From Raineyella sp044508675 (GTDB lineage: Bacteria > Actinomycetota > Actinomycetes > Propionibacteriales > Propionibacteriaceae): a DNA stretch of 64,000 bases. The stretch is taken from contig JBIQHF010000002.1 in the NCBI GenBank assembly GCA_044508675.1, forward strand, positions 124,001 to 188,000, written 5' to 3'. Positions within the stretch are counted from its first letter, which is position 1. Each line of letters starts with the position of its first letter. Below the pieces are notes generated by a model. It did not search any database. It was given only the letters and a program-made list of their open reading frames with translations, and was not told the origin of the DNA. The position numbers and the translations under genes were made by a program. This document shows, piece by piece, positions 1 to 8,854 of the stretch.

Positions 1-1105
1 GGCCGAGCTGGCCGACGCGATCGCGGCCGTGGAGGCCGGCGAACGTGCGGTCGCGGACCAGCGCGCCATGATCGGCGACATCGCCCGGGAGCAGTACCAG
101 CAGCAGCACAACCTGATGGGGATGGCTGTCCTGGTGCAGCAGGGGTCATCGGCCGGGTTGCAGACCCGGATCCAGCTGTCCACGACGTTGATGGACTCCA
201 ACCAGGCCCAGCTGGATCGCCTGAACGAGATGCTCGAAACCCTCGAGGCCGCCCGGGAGGCGAAGGCCCAGGCGGAGGCGCGCGTCTCCGCCGAGAAGGA
301 CGCCGCTGCCCAGGTGCTGGCCTCGCTGCAGCAGCTGGAGTCCGCCGAGGCCGAGCAGAAGGCGGCCCTGGACGCCGCCGTCAGCGCCAACACCTCGGCG
401 CAGCAGGAGGCGCAGAAGCAGGTCGCCGCCGACGAGGAGGCGTACGAGCAGCTGTCGTCGGAACGGGACCAGGTCAATGCCGAGATCGCCGCGCGCGACG
501 AGGCGAATCGCCAGGCGGCCGAGGCCAAGGCCGAGGCGGACCGGCTGGCCCGTGAGGCCGCGGCCGCCCAGGCCGCCGCTGATGCCGCCGCGGCGGCGAA
601 GGAGAGCGAGTCGGAGTCGAGTTCTGAGCCGGAGTCCAGCTCGGAGGTGCAGGCCACCGCTGGGGAGAAGTCCGACACCTCGGAAGCCACGGTGTCCAAC
701 AAGGAGTCCTCGTACGGTCTGATCTACCCGGTGGACGGCCCCGTCACCTCCCAGTACGGCATGCGCAAGCATCCGATCACCGGGGTCTACAAGCTGCACG
801 ACGGTATTGATTTCGGTGCCGGCTGTGGGGTGCCGATCCGCGCCGTCGCCGACGGCAAGGTGACCGAGCGATACTACAACGCCGGGTACGGCAACCGGCT
901 GTTCCTCGAACACGGCACGTTGAGCGGCAAGCGGACGACCACGTCCTACAACCACCTGTCCGGGTACAACGTGAGCGTCGGCGAGTGGGTCTCCCAGGGC
1001 GACGTAATCGGCTACGTCGGTACCACGGGGTACTCGACCGGCTGCCACCTGCACTTCATGGTGTGGCGCAACGGCACACTGGTGAATCCTGCCCACGTGT
1101 TGTGA
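1..1105 (+). CDS. M23 peptidoglycan hydrolase with coiled coil (5' end outside window)
   Basis: The frame is open from the first base, so the N-terminus and any signal peptide lie upstream; 367 residues are visible. The first ~200 form an Ala/Glu/Gln/Lys-rich coiled coil, followed by a Ser/Glu linker (SESESSSEPESSS) and a C-terminal M23 LytM domain. The zinc ligands look complete: KLHDGIDFG supplies the first His and Asp, and GCHLHF the HxH pair, so this should be an active endopeptidase that cuts peptide crosslinks outside the membrane. Coiled coil plus LytM is the EnvC/RipC design activated by FtsEX, and in Actinobacteria ftsE-ftsX-hydrolase-smpB is a common order; smpB does follow here. 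The FtsEX partnership is inferred because those genes are off the window. Confidence 0.88.
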   Translation, partial: AELADAIAAVEAGERAVADQRAMIGDIAREQYQQQHNLMGMAVLVQQGSSAGLQTRIQLSTTLMDSNQAQLDRLNEMLETLEAAREAKAQAEARVSAEKDAAAQVLASLQQLESAEAEQKAALDAAVSANTSAQQEAQKQVAADEEAYEQLSSERDQVNAEIAARDEANRQAAEAKAEADRLAREAAAAQAAADAAAAAKESESESSSEPESSSEVQATAGEKSDTSEATVSNKESSYGLIYPVDGPVTSQYGMRKHPITGVYKLHDGIDFGAGCGVPIRAVADGKVTERYYNAGYGNRLFLEHGTLSGKRTTTSYNHLSGYNVSVGEWVSQGDVIGYVGTTGYSTGCHLHFMVWRNGTLVNPAHVL

Positions 1106-1180
1106 CCCCGCCTCCGGTCCCACCACCCGCCCGCCGGCAACCTGCCCGCGCTGTTGGTGGGATCTGGAATGATGGGCGCC

Positions 1181-1657
1181 ATGGCGAAGGAGACGGGCAC
1201 CAAGGTGGTGGCGCAGAACAAGAAGGCGCGCCACGACTACACGATCCACCAGACCTACGAGGCCGGCATCGTGCTGCAGGGCACCGAGGTGAAGTCACTG
1301 CGGGAGGGGCGTGCCTCCATCGTCGATGCCTTCGCCACCGTCGACGACGGCGAGGTCTGGCTCCGGCAGGCCAACATCCCCGAGTACAGCCATGGCACCT
1401 GGACCAACCACTCGGCCCGCCGGACCCGCAAGCTGCTGCTCAACCGCAAGGAGATCGACCGGCTGGCGCGCGACCTGAACTCCTCGGGCACTACCCTGAT
1501 CCCGCTGAAGATCTACTTCAAGGACGGCTACGCCAAGGTCGAGATCGGCGTCGCCACCGGCAAGAAGGAATGGGACAAGCGCCAATCGCTGGCTGAGCGT
1601 GATGCGCGTCGTGAGACCGAGCGTGCACTCGCCGCTCGCCGGAAGGGTCACCGATGA
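1181..1657 (+). CDS. smpB: SsrA-binding protein SmpB
   Basis: SmpB binds tmRNA and delivers it to stalled ribosomes for trans-translation. The 158-residue product has the usual length and family landmarks: an N-terminal VAQNKKARHDY stretch, GTEVKSLREGRASI in the beta-barrel core, and a basic C-terminal tail (ERALAARRKGHR) that mimics mRNA in the decoding centre. Its RNA partner ssrA lies about 2.7 kb downstream. The start is ambiguous. ATG 1181 gives the family-typical MAKETG beginning and sits 7 bases after an AATGAT -10-like element, whereas ATG 1169 has a GGTGGG ribosome-binding site seven bases upstream. The stop overlaps the next gene by 4 bp (ATGA), indicating coupled translation. Confidence 0.95.
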   Translation: MAKETGTKVVAQNKKARHDYTIHQTYEAGIVLQGTEVKSLREGRASIVDAFATVDDGEVWLRQANIPEYSHGTWTNHSARRTRKLLLNRKEIDRLARDLNSSGTTLIPLKIYFKDGYAKVEIGVATGKKEWDKRQSLAERDARRETERALAARRKGHR

Positions 1658-3510
1658 AACTCCTCGCCAGGATCGGCCTCGGTACGCTGGTCGCCGGCCT
1701 CCTCGCCCTACTGGTCGTGGTCGCCCCCCGGGGCACCATCCCGGCGTACGCCGCCGGCGACCAGATCGACTCGTACGCCCTCGACTACGTGGTGCAGACC
1801 GACGGCACCGTCGACGTCACTGAGACGTTGGTCTACCGCTTCGGGGACTCCTCGGGACGCCACGGCATCGAGCGGTCCCTGCTCACCCGTGAGCCGGAGC
1901 TGAACGACACCACGACCGACATCGCCTACGAGTACACCGACATCCAGGTCACCAGCCCGGACGCTCCCGACCAGTTCACCACTTCCACCCAGGCCGGCCC
2001 CTCGCGCACGGAGTACCTGCGGATCCGGGTCGGTGACCCCGATGTGACGATCAGTGCGCCGACGGCCACCTACGAGCTGCGGTACACCATCCACGGTGGC
2101 CTGCGCAGCCAGGACGCGTACGACGAGTTCTACTGGGACGCGACCGGCTTCGAGTGGCCGAACACGACTCTGAACAACGTCAGCGTCAGTGTCACCGTCC
2201 CCGAGGGCGCCACCGATGGCGCCTGCTTCGTCGGCCCGCCCCAGAGCACCCGGAACTGCGACAGCCTGACCGTCACCGACGGGGTCGTCCGGGCCGAGCA
2301 GGCCACCATCCAGCCCGGGGAGGGCCTCACCATCGGCGCGCAGATCCGCTCCGGCCTGGTGTCGAACAACACCCCACAGCTGGTGCCCAGCCAGCAGGTG
2401 CAGCAACAGCGCCGGCTGGCCGCAGTGGGGGCGGCCACCGGCGCGACGACAGTGGCCTCGGCCGTCGGCGGCGTGCTGCTGGTCCGCTCCCGCCGCGACC
2501 GGCGCTACGTCGACCTGCCACCGGGTGTGATCCCGCCGCGGGGCCAGGAGGGCCGGATCGGCCCCTCCACGCGGGACATCGAGGTGCCGGTCTCGTTCAC
2601 CCCGCCGCCGATTACGGTGGCCGAGGCGGGCCTGCTGATGGACGGTCAGCTGGAGCCCCGCGAGACCGCCGCGACGATCATCGACCTGGCGGTCCACGGC
2701 GTGCTGAAGGTGTCGGGCGACCAGTCCACCGACTACCAGCTCACCCTGGTCGACCCGTACGCCGTGCGTGCCAACCATGAGGCCGTCCTGGTGCGGTCGC
2801 TGTTCCCCAGCCTGGAGCCGGGCTCCGTCGTCAGCCTGGGCACCGCGGGGCAGATGACCGCGGCGCACGACGCGATGTCGGCGGCGCTGCGGGCAGAGAT
2901 CGCCCAGCATGGCTGGTTCACCACGGTGCCGGAGGGTGCATCCACCCGCCAGCGCAGCGGATTCAGCCCCGGAGCGCTCGTGTTCTTCGCCCTGATCGCC
3001 GTGTCGATGGGCAGCGGCATCATGACCAGCCTGCTGTTCGTGCTCCCCGTGGTGCCCATCATCATTGCGGCTCTTGTCGTACGCAACCGCCTCAAGCGCG
3101 GGCAGCGTACGGCACTCGGTCGGGCCCTGACCGACCAGGGCGAGGGATTCCGCCAGTACCTGGCCACGGCAGAGGCGGACCAGATCCGCTTCGAGGAGGG
3201 GGAGGACATCTTCTCCAAGTACCTGCCCTGGGCGATCAGCTTCGGCCTGGCTGATCGGTGGGCGAGGATCTGCCAGCAGCTCGTCGACGCCGGCCGCCTC
3301 CCCGACATCCAGCCCGACTGGTACGCCGGGCACTTCTACCTGCATGCCTTCTCCTGGACCGCCTTCTCCAATGCCGTCAGCACCACCGTGGGGCCGCCGC
3401 CCGCAGACTTCTCCGGCAGCGGGACCGGCTTCGGCAGTGGCGGCAGCGCGTTCGGCGGTGGCGGCTTCTCCGGCGGCGGCGGCGGTGGCGGCGGCGGTGG
3501 CTCCTGGTGA
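1654..3510 (+). CDS. DUF2207 family predicted membrane protein
   Basis: 618 residues with a Sec signal peptide (hydrophobic segment ending near IPAYA, about residue 33). An extracellular beta-rich DUF2207 domain follows (about 35-240). A transmembrane segment lies near residues 250-272 and two more near 430-475. The protein ends in a Gly/Ser-rich tail (FGGGGFSGGGGGGGGGGSW) typical of the family. No catalytic residues are recognisable and the biochemical role of DUF2207 proteins is unknown; an envelope or stress role is often suggested. Translation is coupled to smpB by a 4-bp ATGA overlap. Confidence 0.85.
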   Translation: MKLLARIGLGTLVAGLLALLVVVAPRGTIPAYAAGDQIDSYALDYVVQTDGTVDVTETLVYRFGDSSGRHGIERSLLTREPELNDTTTDIAYEYTDIQVTSPDAPDQFTTSTQAGPSRTEYLRIRVGDPDVTISAPTATYELRYTIHGGLRSQDAYDEFYWDATGFEWPNTTLNNVSVSVTVPEGATDGACFVGPPQSTRNCDSLTVTDGVVRAEQATIQPGEGLTIGAQIRSGLVSNNTPQLVPSQQVQQQRRLAAVGAATGATTVASAVGGVLLVRSRRDRRYVDLPPGVIPPRGQEGRIGPSTRDIEVPVSFTPPPITVAEAGLLMDGQLEPRETAATIIDLAVHGVLKVSGDQSTDYQLTLVDPYAVRANHEAVLVRSLFPSLEPGSVVSLGTAGQMTAAHDAMSAALRAEIAQHGWFTTVPEGASTRQRSGFSPGALVFFALIAVSMGSGIMTSLLFVLPVVPIIIAALVVRNRLKRGQRTALGRALTDQGEGFRQYLATAEADQIRFEEGEDIFSKYLPWAISFGLADRWARICQQLVDAGRLPDIQPDWYAGHFYLHAFSWTAFSNAVSTTVGPPPADFSGSGTGFGSGGSAFGGGGFSGGGGGGGGGGSW

Positions 3511-3593
3511 GCGGAAAGTCAGGACCGCTTCAGGGACGCACTCAGGGCTGAGCCGGATAGTCCGGGCAGGACCACAGTGGCATCGTTGGTGGC

Positions 3594-4214
3594 ATGAACC
3601 CGGACAACGAACACCCCAGCCTCAGCCTGCTGGTCTCTGACGAGCAGCGCGAGCGGGCTGTGGACTGGTTGCAGCGTGCCTATGCCGAGGGTCGGCTCAC
3701 CGAGGCCGAGCTCGACCAGCGTCTGGACCAGGCGCTCGCAGCACGCACCCGCAAGGACCTCAACCTTGCCTTCTACGGCCTGGTCCAGCCGGCACCGACC
3801 TCGCAGGCCATGAGCCCGCATCCTGGGTACAACCCGCTGGTCAGCCAGCGGCCGATCGACTCCACCGACCGGGGGATCGGGGCGTTCAGCTACTTCTCGG
3901 CGCCTGTCCTGGGGTTCTTTGGGCCGCTGATCGGCTACCTGGTCGCCTCCGAGGGGTCGGAGGGCAAGCGTGTGTCGGCCGCTGCCTTCGACTTCACCCT
4001 GGTCGGCGCCGGTGGCGTGGTCGCCGGCATCATCCTGGCGGTCATCTGGGAGCCGCTCGGATTCGTCGTCGGTCTGGTCGCCCTGGCCTGGTTCATCCTG
4101 ATGATCGTCGGTGGGGCCAAGGCGGCGGCCGGCGAGCCGTGGGAGAACCCGATCATGAAGCGGGTGCCGATCCGGCTGCTGTCCAAGCCGGATCCCCGCC
4201 AGCTGCATCGATAG
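3594..4214 (+). CDS. DUF1707/SHOCT-like and DUF4870 domain membrane protein
   Basis: 206 residues. The N-terminal ~60 form a DUF1707 (SHOCT-like) domain with the pattern SDEQRERAVDWLQRAYAEGR followed by LTEAELDQRLDQAL. The rest resembles DUF4870/Tic20-like proteins, with about three membrane segments (IGAFSYFSAPVLGFFGPLIG; a stretch at ~130-150; another at ~155-175) and the typical closing AAAGEPWENPI. DUF1707 may mediate oligomerisation near the membrane; function is unknown. It stands alone between the DUF2207 gene and ssrA. Confidence 0.8.
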   Translation: MNPDNEHPSLSLLVSDEQRERAVDWLQRAYAEGRLTEAELDQRLDQALAARTRKDLNLAFYGLVQPAPTSQAMSPHPGYNPLVSQRPIDSTDRGIGAFSYFSAPVLGFFGPLIGYLVASEGSEGKRVSAAAFDFTLVGAGGVVAGIILAVIWEPLGFVVGLVALAWFILMIVGGAKAAAGEPWENPIMKRVPIRLLSKPDPRQLHR

Positions 4215-4248
4215 TCGCGACCCGGGAATATCTTCGCTGGCCGTGCGT

Positions 4249-4254
4249 TATACT
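4249..4254 (+). promoter_or_regulatory. Probable -10 element of the ssrA promoter
   Basis: TATACT, an excellent -10 hexamer, lies about 58 bases before the mature 5' end of tmRNA. No convincing -35 hexamer is present at 16-18 bp. This would give a pre-tmRNA leader of about 50 nt to be removed by RNase P. Confidence 0.55.
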
Positions 4255-4312
4255 GGGCGTCTGACGTGGGCAACCGGTTCCTCAGGGGATCGGCCGCACG
4301 GACAACTCAACA

Positions 4313-4678
4313 GGGGATGATCGGTTTCGACATGGGAGTGTTGTCCCAGGAGAAGCGGGCCGAGGATCCAGGGTCAACTCGTTAATGCCCCCTGGAAACC
4401 AATAAGTGCCAACTCTAAGCGCACTGACTTCGCTCTCGCTGCCTGAGCAGTGATCGAAGGGTCAGCCCGGGAGCGTTCCCGGCTCGGTGTCTGGCCTCAT
4501 CAAGGGAACTCACCCGTCACCTTGCGTCACAGGGAGTGATGGGGAAATTTACTGTGACTGGGCTCGTCCACCACTTGCTGGCGTGAGGGTGGGAGCCAAG
4601 CAGAACATCTAGCCAGCTGCGCCCGGAGAATGTCTGAGCTGCCTTTCATGGACCGGGGTTCGATTCCCCGCATCTCCA
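4313..4678 (+). ncRNA. ssrA: Transfer-messenger RNA (tmRNA)
   Basis: The one-piece tmRNA begins GGGGATGATCGGTTTCGAC. Its first seven bases pair with CATCTCC at 4671-4677 to form the tRNA-like acceptor stem, and GGTTCGATTCC at 4657-4667 is the T arm. The resume codon and tag frame run from GCC 4408 to TGA 4444-4446, encoding ANSKRTDFALAA, the common actinobacterial tag ending in the degradation signal ALAA. The 3' CCA is not encoded, so it must be added after transcription. With SmpB it rescues stalled ribosomes. smpB is close by but transcribed separately. Confidence 0.97.
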
Positions 4679-4691
4679 CACCTCTGTTGAC

Positions 4692-4730
4692 GAACAGGCG
4701 TCCCGCTGCGGCGGGGCGCCTGTTCTTTTT
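4692..4730 (+). terminator. Rho-independent terminator of ssrA
   Basis: A strong GC hairpin (left arm 4692-4706, loop TGCG, right arm 4711-4725, one mismatch) is followed by a T run ending at 4730, 14 bases after the tmRNA 3' end. Confidence 0.9.
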
Positions 4731-4748
4731 CTCCTCCGGCAGCCTCCT

Positions 4749-4754
4749 TAGGAT
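4749..4754 (+). promoter_or_regulatory. Leaderless-type -10 element before the MauE-thioredoxin gene
   Basis: TAGGAT ends six bases before GTG 4761, so transcription should start at or next to the start codon. Confidence 0.5.
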
Positions 4755-4760
4755 GGGGCT

Positions 4761-5768
4761 GTGCCTGATGCCCTCGTCCTCACCCACCTGGTGGTCGCCG
4801 TCACGCTCGCGCTGGCGGCGGGCGGCAAGTGGCGCCACCCCGACCGTGACAACCGCACACTGGCCGGGGTGGGCCCCGAGTGGATCAGGAGGCCGTTCGT
4901 CCGACGGTGGCATCCGGTCGCGGAGTTGGCGCTCGGTCTTGGCATCGTCCTGCTCCCGGCCCGGTGGAACCTGTTTGCCGTCGTCGGGGCTGCTGCGCTG
5001 GTGGTGGCGTACCTGGTGCTGGTGGCGCTGGCCCTACGGGCCCCTGAGCCGGTGTCCTGCGGATGCTTCGGAGCCGGCGACCCCGCTCCGGTGTCGCGCC
5101 GCACCCTGGCCCGGAACCTCGTGCTCGTCGTGGCCGCGGGGCTGGCGGTCCTGGATGCCGCACTGGGCGGTTCGGTGGTCGGTCGCCTCGGTGACGCCGA
5201 CACCCGGTGGTGGCTGCTGGGCGTGCTGCTGGCTGTGGCGGTGACCTCCCTCGCGGCGTCTGCTCCGGCCGGGCCGGGAGACGGTGATGGTTCCGGCGGG
5301 CCGGCGCCGGCAGCCGCGTACGACGAGGACGACGGGCTGGAGGACTACCTGCGGACCGAGATCCCCGACGTGTCCCTGCACGATCCCGACGGCCACCCGG
5401 TCCCGCTGCGACCGTTGGCCGCCCGACGCGCCCAGCTGCTGGTGTTCGTGTCCCCGACCTGTGGTCCGTGCGCCGGGATCGCCCGCGACCTGCCCCGGTG
5501 GCGGCAGCGCGAGCACCCGATCGACATCCGGGCCGTGGTGCACAGCAAGGAGGTCGGCAGGTCCGACACGCCCTTCTGGGTGGAGGCCGCGATGGTCGAT
5601 CCCGACGGCGAGGTGGCCCGCGCCCTGGCGGTCGGTGCCACCCCCGGCGCGGTCCTGCTCGGCGCCGATGGACTGCTCGCCGGAGGTCCGGTGGTCGGGG
5701 CCGGGAGCGTGCGCGAGTTCTACGTCGCCATCGCCGAACAGCTGGAAGCTGCGACCGAGGTTTCTTGA
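4761..5768 (+). CDS. MauE-like membrane protein fused to a thioredoxin-like domain
   Basis: 335 residues starting at GTG. Residues 1-165 hold about four membrane helices and the SCGCFG motif typical of MauE/DoxX-like quinone-linked proteins. After an acidic, low-complexity linker (~175-200) comes a thioredoxin-fold domain with a CGPC active site (Cys234, Cys237) in VSPTCGPCAG. The layout suggests a self-contained thiol-disulfide relay, with the membrane part exchanging electrons with the quinone pool and the Trx part acting on proteins. That is inferred from the domains; the substrate is unknown. MauE supports methylamine dehydrogenase disulfide formation elsewhere, but no mau genes are present here. 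Confidence 0.8.
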   Translation: MPDALVLTHLVVAVTLALAAGGKWRHPDRDNRTLAGVGPEWIRRPFVRRWHPVAELALGLGIVLLPARWNLFAVVGAAALVVAYLVLVALALRAPEPVSCGCFGAGDPAPVSRRTLARNLVLVVAAGLAVLDAALGGSVVGRLGDADTRWWLLGVLLAVAVTSLAASAPAGPGDGDGSGGPAPAAAYDEDDGLEDYLRTEIPDVSLHDPDGHPVPLRPLAARRAQLLVFVSPTCGPCAGIARDLPRWRQREHPIDIRAVVHSKEVGRSDTPFWVEAAMVDPDGEVARALAVGATPGAVLLGADGLLAGGPVVGAGSVREFYVAIAEQLEAATEVS

Positions 5769-5787
5769 ATCGGGAGACAATGGACCG

Positions 5788-6354
5788 GTGGAAGTACGGC
5801 GACCCCAACGAGGGGACCTGTTGGTCTCGACCGCTGAAGGGCACGACGGCGGCTTCTTCGAGCAGGCGGTGGTGTTCCTGGTCGACGCCGATGACGACGG
5901 TGCCCTCGGCGTCGTGCTGAACAAGCGCGCCGAGCTCTCGCTGGAGCGCGTCCTGCCGGACTGGTCCAAACTGGTCAGCGCCCCCCGTGTGCTCTACCGC
6001 GGTGGACCGGTCCTGCCCGAGGGGGCGGTCTGCCTGGCCAGCGTGAAGGACCCCTCGGAGGAGCCGCCGGGATGGCGGCACGTGACCGGCCGGATCGGCC
6101 TGCTGCACCTGGACACACCGGTCGAACTGGTCAACGGCGCCTACGACGACATCCGCATCTTCGCCGGCTATGCCGGCTGGTCCCCGTGGCAGCTCGAGAC
6201 CGAGATCGGACGTGGTCTGTGGTACGTCGTCCCCGCCACGTACACCGATGTCTTCGGTCGCTCGCCGTGGGGTCTGTGGCGCGAGGTACTGCACCGGCAA
6301 GGTGGGGAGCTGGCGATGTACGCCACCTGGACCTCGACACCCCACCTGAACTGA
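5788..6354 (+). CDS. YqgE/AlgH family protein (DUF179)
   Basis: 188 residues. It carries the DUF179 pattern: RGDLLVSTAEGHDGGFFEQA near the start, then GVVLNKRAELSLERVLPDW and a closing GYAGWSPWQLETEIGRGLW. GTG 5788 is preferred because CGGGAG lies nine bases upstream and it gives the normal family length, although the frame is open further upstream. The molecular function of the family is not established. It lies just after the MauE-thioredoxin gene and before mtrA. Confidence 0.9.
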   Translation: MEVRRPQRGDLLVSTAEGHDGGFFEQAVVFLVDADDDGALGVVLNKRAELSLERVLPDWSKLVSAPRVLYRGGPVLPEGAVCLASVKDPSEEPPGWRHVTGRIGLLHLDTPVELVNGAYDDIRIFAGYAGWSPWQLETEIGRGLWYVVPATYTDVFGRSPWGLWREVLHRQGGELAMYATWTSTPHLN

Positions 6355-6468
6355 CTGCCCGGATCGCGTGCTGCCATGGGGGAGCCTGCCTGTGGTCTGG
6401 TCGCCCCCGGGGGAGCCCCGCGCCAGCCACTAGGATGTGTACGTCTGGTGTGAGTAAGGAGACTGACT

Positions 6469-7191
6469 GTGGCGTACGCTGCCCGGCCCGCCGTGCCGCG
6501 GGCCACGATCCTCGTCGTGGACGACGATGCTGCGCTGGCTGAAATGCTTCAGCTCGTGCTGCAGCAGGAGGGTTTCCAGACCGCTTGGTGCGGTCGCGGC
6601 GACACGGCGATCGAGGCGTTCCGCGACGTGGAGCCCGACCTGGTCCTGCTCGACGTGATGCTGCCAGGCAAGGGAGGCGTGGAGATCTGCCGCGAGATCC
6701 GCGCGGAGTCGGACGTGCCGGTGGTCATGCTGACCGCGAAGTCCGACACCACCGACGTCGTGGCGGGCCTGGAGGCAGGCGCCGACGACTACATCGCGAA
6801 GCCGTTCAAGGCCAAGGAACTGGTCGCCCGGGTCCGTACCCGCCTGCGCCGCCTGCCGGCCGAAGTGGCCGAGGAGACCCTGACCATCGGGGACCTGGTG
6901 ATCAGCGTGGAGGAGCACTCGGTGCGCCGCGGCTCCACCGACATCCAGCTGACCCCGCTGGAGTTCGACCTGCTGCTGGCCCTGGCCCGCAAGCCCCGCC
7001 AGGTGTTCAGCCGCGAGGTGCTGCTGGAGCAGGTCTGGGGCTACCGCCATGCGGCCGACACCCGGCTGGTCAACGTGCACGTCCAGCGGCTGCGCTCCAA
7101 GATCGAGAAGGACCCCGAGCACCCCCAGATCGTCGTGACCGTACGCGGGGTCGGTTACAAGGCGGGCGTGGCCACCGACCAGGCCGACTGA
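6469..7191 (+). CDS. mtrA: Response regulator MtrA
   Basis: A 240-residue OmpR-type regulator. The receiver domain (about 12-125) has the acidic pair D18/D19, phospho-acceptor D62 in LVLLDVMLPG, the MLTAKSD switch and K in AKPFKAKEL. The winged-helix domain (about 140-232) ends VVTVRGVGYKAG. GTG 6469 has AAGGAG seven bases upstream. The match to actinobacterial MtrA is very close, including SDTTDVVAGLEAGADDYIAKP. MtrA controls cell-wall, division and replication-linked genes. mtrB follows after 4 bp and lpqB overlaps mtrB, giving the standard operon. A TAGGAT -10 element is at 6431-6436. Confidence 0.97.
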   Translation: MAYAARPAVPRATILVVDDDAALAEMLQLVLQQEGFQTAWCGRGDTAIEAFRDVEPDLVLLDVMLPGKGGVEICREIRAESDVPVVMLTAKSDTTDVVAGLEAGADDYIAKPFKAKELVARVRTRLRRLPAEVAEETLTIGDLVISVEEHSVRRGSTDIQLTPLEFDLLLALARKPRQVFSREVLLEQVWGYRHAADTRLVNVHVQRLRSKIEKDPEHPQIVVTVRGVGYKAGVATDQAD

Positions 7192-7195
7192 CCCG

Positions 7196-8854
7196 ATGGC
7201 AGACGAGCTGGCTGCCCCGACCACCCGGCGGGAGGCCCTCTGGCGTTGGACCGAGCCGCTGCGGGGCTTCCTGCGACATCCCCAGGTCGTCTGGCGCGGG
7301 TCCTTGCCGCTGCGGGTGGTGGTCAGTACTGTCCTGGCCTCCACCGTCGTGCTGGTCCTGGCCGGTTTCCTGCTGATGCAGCAGGCCAGCGAGGGCGTCC
7401 TCAGCGGCAAGCAGCGGGCGGCGATGGCCGAGGCCGAGGTGGCGTTCAGCAGCGCCCAGACCCAGCTGCTGACCAGCGACCTGGTCGCGGGCAGCATCAA
7501 CGAGATCCTCAGCAAGGTCGCCATCGACCTCGACACCCGGGGTGGGGTCAGCGGGCAATACCATGTCCTGGTCCAGGGCCCGGTGTCGAGCTTCCGCTCC
7601 GGCGGCATCCTGCCACGCTCGGTCCCGGCTGCGCTGTCCGAGCAGGTCCGGACCTCCAGCGGGGTGTGGGCCCAGTCGACCGCGATCGTCTACGAGGATG
7701 GTCGGACCGAGGCCGGCTGGGTCGTCGGATCGGCCCTGAACGCGCCCGGCGCCGGCCGTTTCCCGGTCTACCTGATCTTCCCGCTGACCCAGGAGATGGA
7801 GATCCTGCAGGTGTTGCAGGGCGCGGTGATCACCACCTGGATCGTCGTGGTCATCGCCCTGGGCCTGATCTCGGCGTTCATCGCCCGCCAGATCGTCCTG
7901 CCGGTGCGCGCAGCCAGGGAGGCGGCCGAGGCGCTGGCTTCGGGCAACATGGCTGACCGGATGGTGGTCCGCGGCAGCGATGACGTGGCCCGGCTGGCCA
8001 CGTCGATGAACAACATGGCCTCGGAGCTGCAGACCCGGATCAGCCAGCTGGAGAACCTCTCCCAGGTCCAGCAGCAGTTCGTGTCCGACGTGTCGCACGA
8101 GTTGCGTACGCCGCTGACGACCGTACGGATGGCCGGTGACTTCATCTACGAGGCCCGCGACGAGTTCGATCCAGCCACCCGACGCTCGACCGAACTGCTG
8201 CACGACGAGCTGGATCGCTTCGCCTCCTTGCTGGACGACCTGCTGGAGATCTCCCGCTTCGATGCCGGTGCGGCCGTCCTCACCGCCACCAGGATCGACC
8301 TGGTGGAACTGGTCGAGGCCGAGGTCGAGGCCCAGCGTCCGTTCGCGGACAGCAAGAACACCCCGATCCGGGTCCACGCCGAGGGGCCGGTCTTCGCCGA
8401 GGTCGACTCGCGCCGCATTCAACGGATCATCCGCAACCTGGTCACCAACGCCATCGAGCACGGTGAGTCGCGCCCGATCGACATCACCGTGTTCGGTGAC
8501 GAACGGGCCGCCGCCATCGCCATCCGTGACCATGGCGTCGGGTTCAAGGCCGACCAGGCACGGATGGTCTTCCACCGGTTCTGGCGTGGTGACCCGTCCC
8601 GGGCCCGTACGATCGGCGGCACCGGGCTGGGACTGGCCATCTCGATGGAGGATGCCCAACTGCACGGAGGTACCCTCAACGCCTGGGGCCGGCCCGGCCA
8701 GGGTGCCCAGTTCCGGCTGACCATCCCGCGCACGCCGGGCGGGCTGGTCGAGGTGTCGCCACTGCCTGTGGTGCCGCGGGACGTGTTGGAGGCGCAGGCC
8801 CACGGCGGCGGACAACCGGCCATGAAGAAGACTCCGGGGGAAGGAAGGCCATGA
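7196..8854 (+). CDS. mtrB: Sensor histidine kinase MtrB
   Basis: 552 residues. The first membrane helix lies at ~40-63, an extracellular sensor domain at ~64-215, the second helix near 218-240 and a HAMP linker at ~240-292. In the HisKA domain the phosphorylated residue is H301 in DVSHELRTPLTTV. The ATPase domain shows the N box RNLVTNAIEHG, DHGVGF, and GGTGLGLAIS. It phosphorylates MtrA. ATG 7196 is four bases after the mtrA stop and the gene ends in a 4-bp overlap with lpqB, so all three should be made from one transcript. Confidence 0.97.
   Translation: MADELAAPTTRREALWRWTEPLRGFLRHPQVVWRGSLPLRVVVSTVLASTVVLVLAGFLLMQQASEGVLSGKQRAAMAEAEVAFSSAQTQLLTSDLVAGSINEILSKVAIDLDTRGGVSGQYHVLVQGPVSSFRSGGILPRSVPAALSEQVRTSSGVWAQSTAIVYEDGRTEAGWVVGSALNAPGAGRFPVYLIFPLTQEMEILQVLQGAVITTWIVVVIALGLISAFIARQIVLPVRAAREAAEALASGNMADRMVVRGSDDVARLATSMNNMASELQTRISQLENLSQVQQQFVSDVSHELRTPLTTVRMAGDFIYEARDEFDPATRRSTELLHDELDRFASLLDDLLEISRFDAGAAVLTATRIDLVELVEAEVEAQRPFADSKNTPIRVHAEGPVFAEVDSRRIQRIIRNLVTNAIEHGESRPIDITVFGDERAAAIAIRDHGVGFKADQARMVFHRFWRGDPSRARTIGGTGLGLAISMEDAQLHGGTLNAWGRPGQGAQFRLTIPRTPGGLVEVSPLPVVPRDVLEAQAHGGGQPAMKKTPGEGRP

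Noticed and set aside
4671..4730. Integrative element at the tmRNA 3' end
   Set aside because: The ssrA terminator follows directly and normal core genes continue; no integrase or duplicated 3' end was found.
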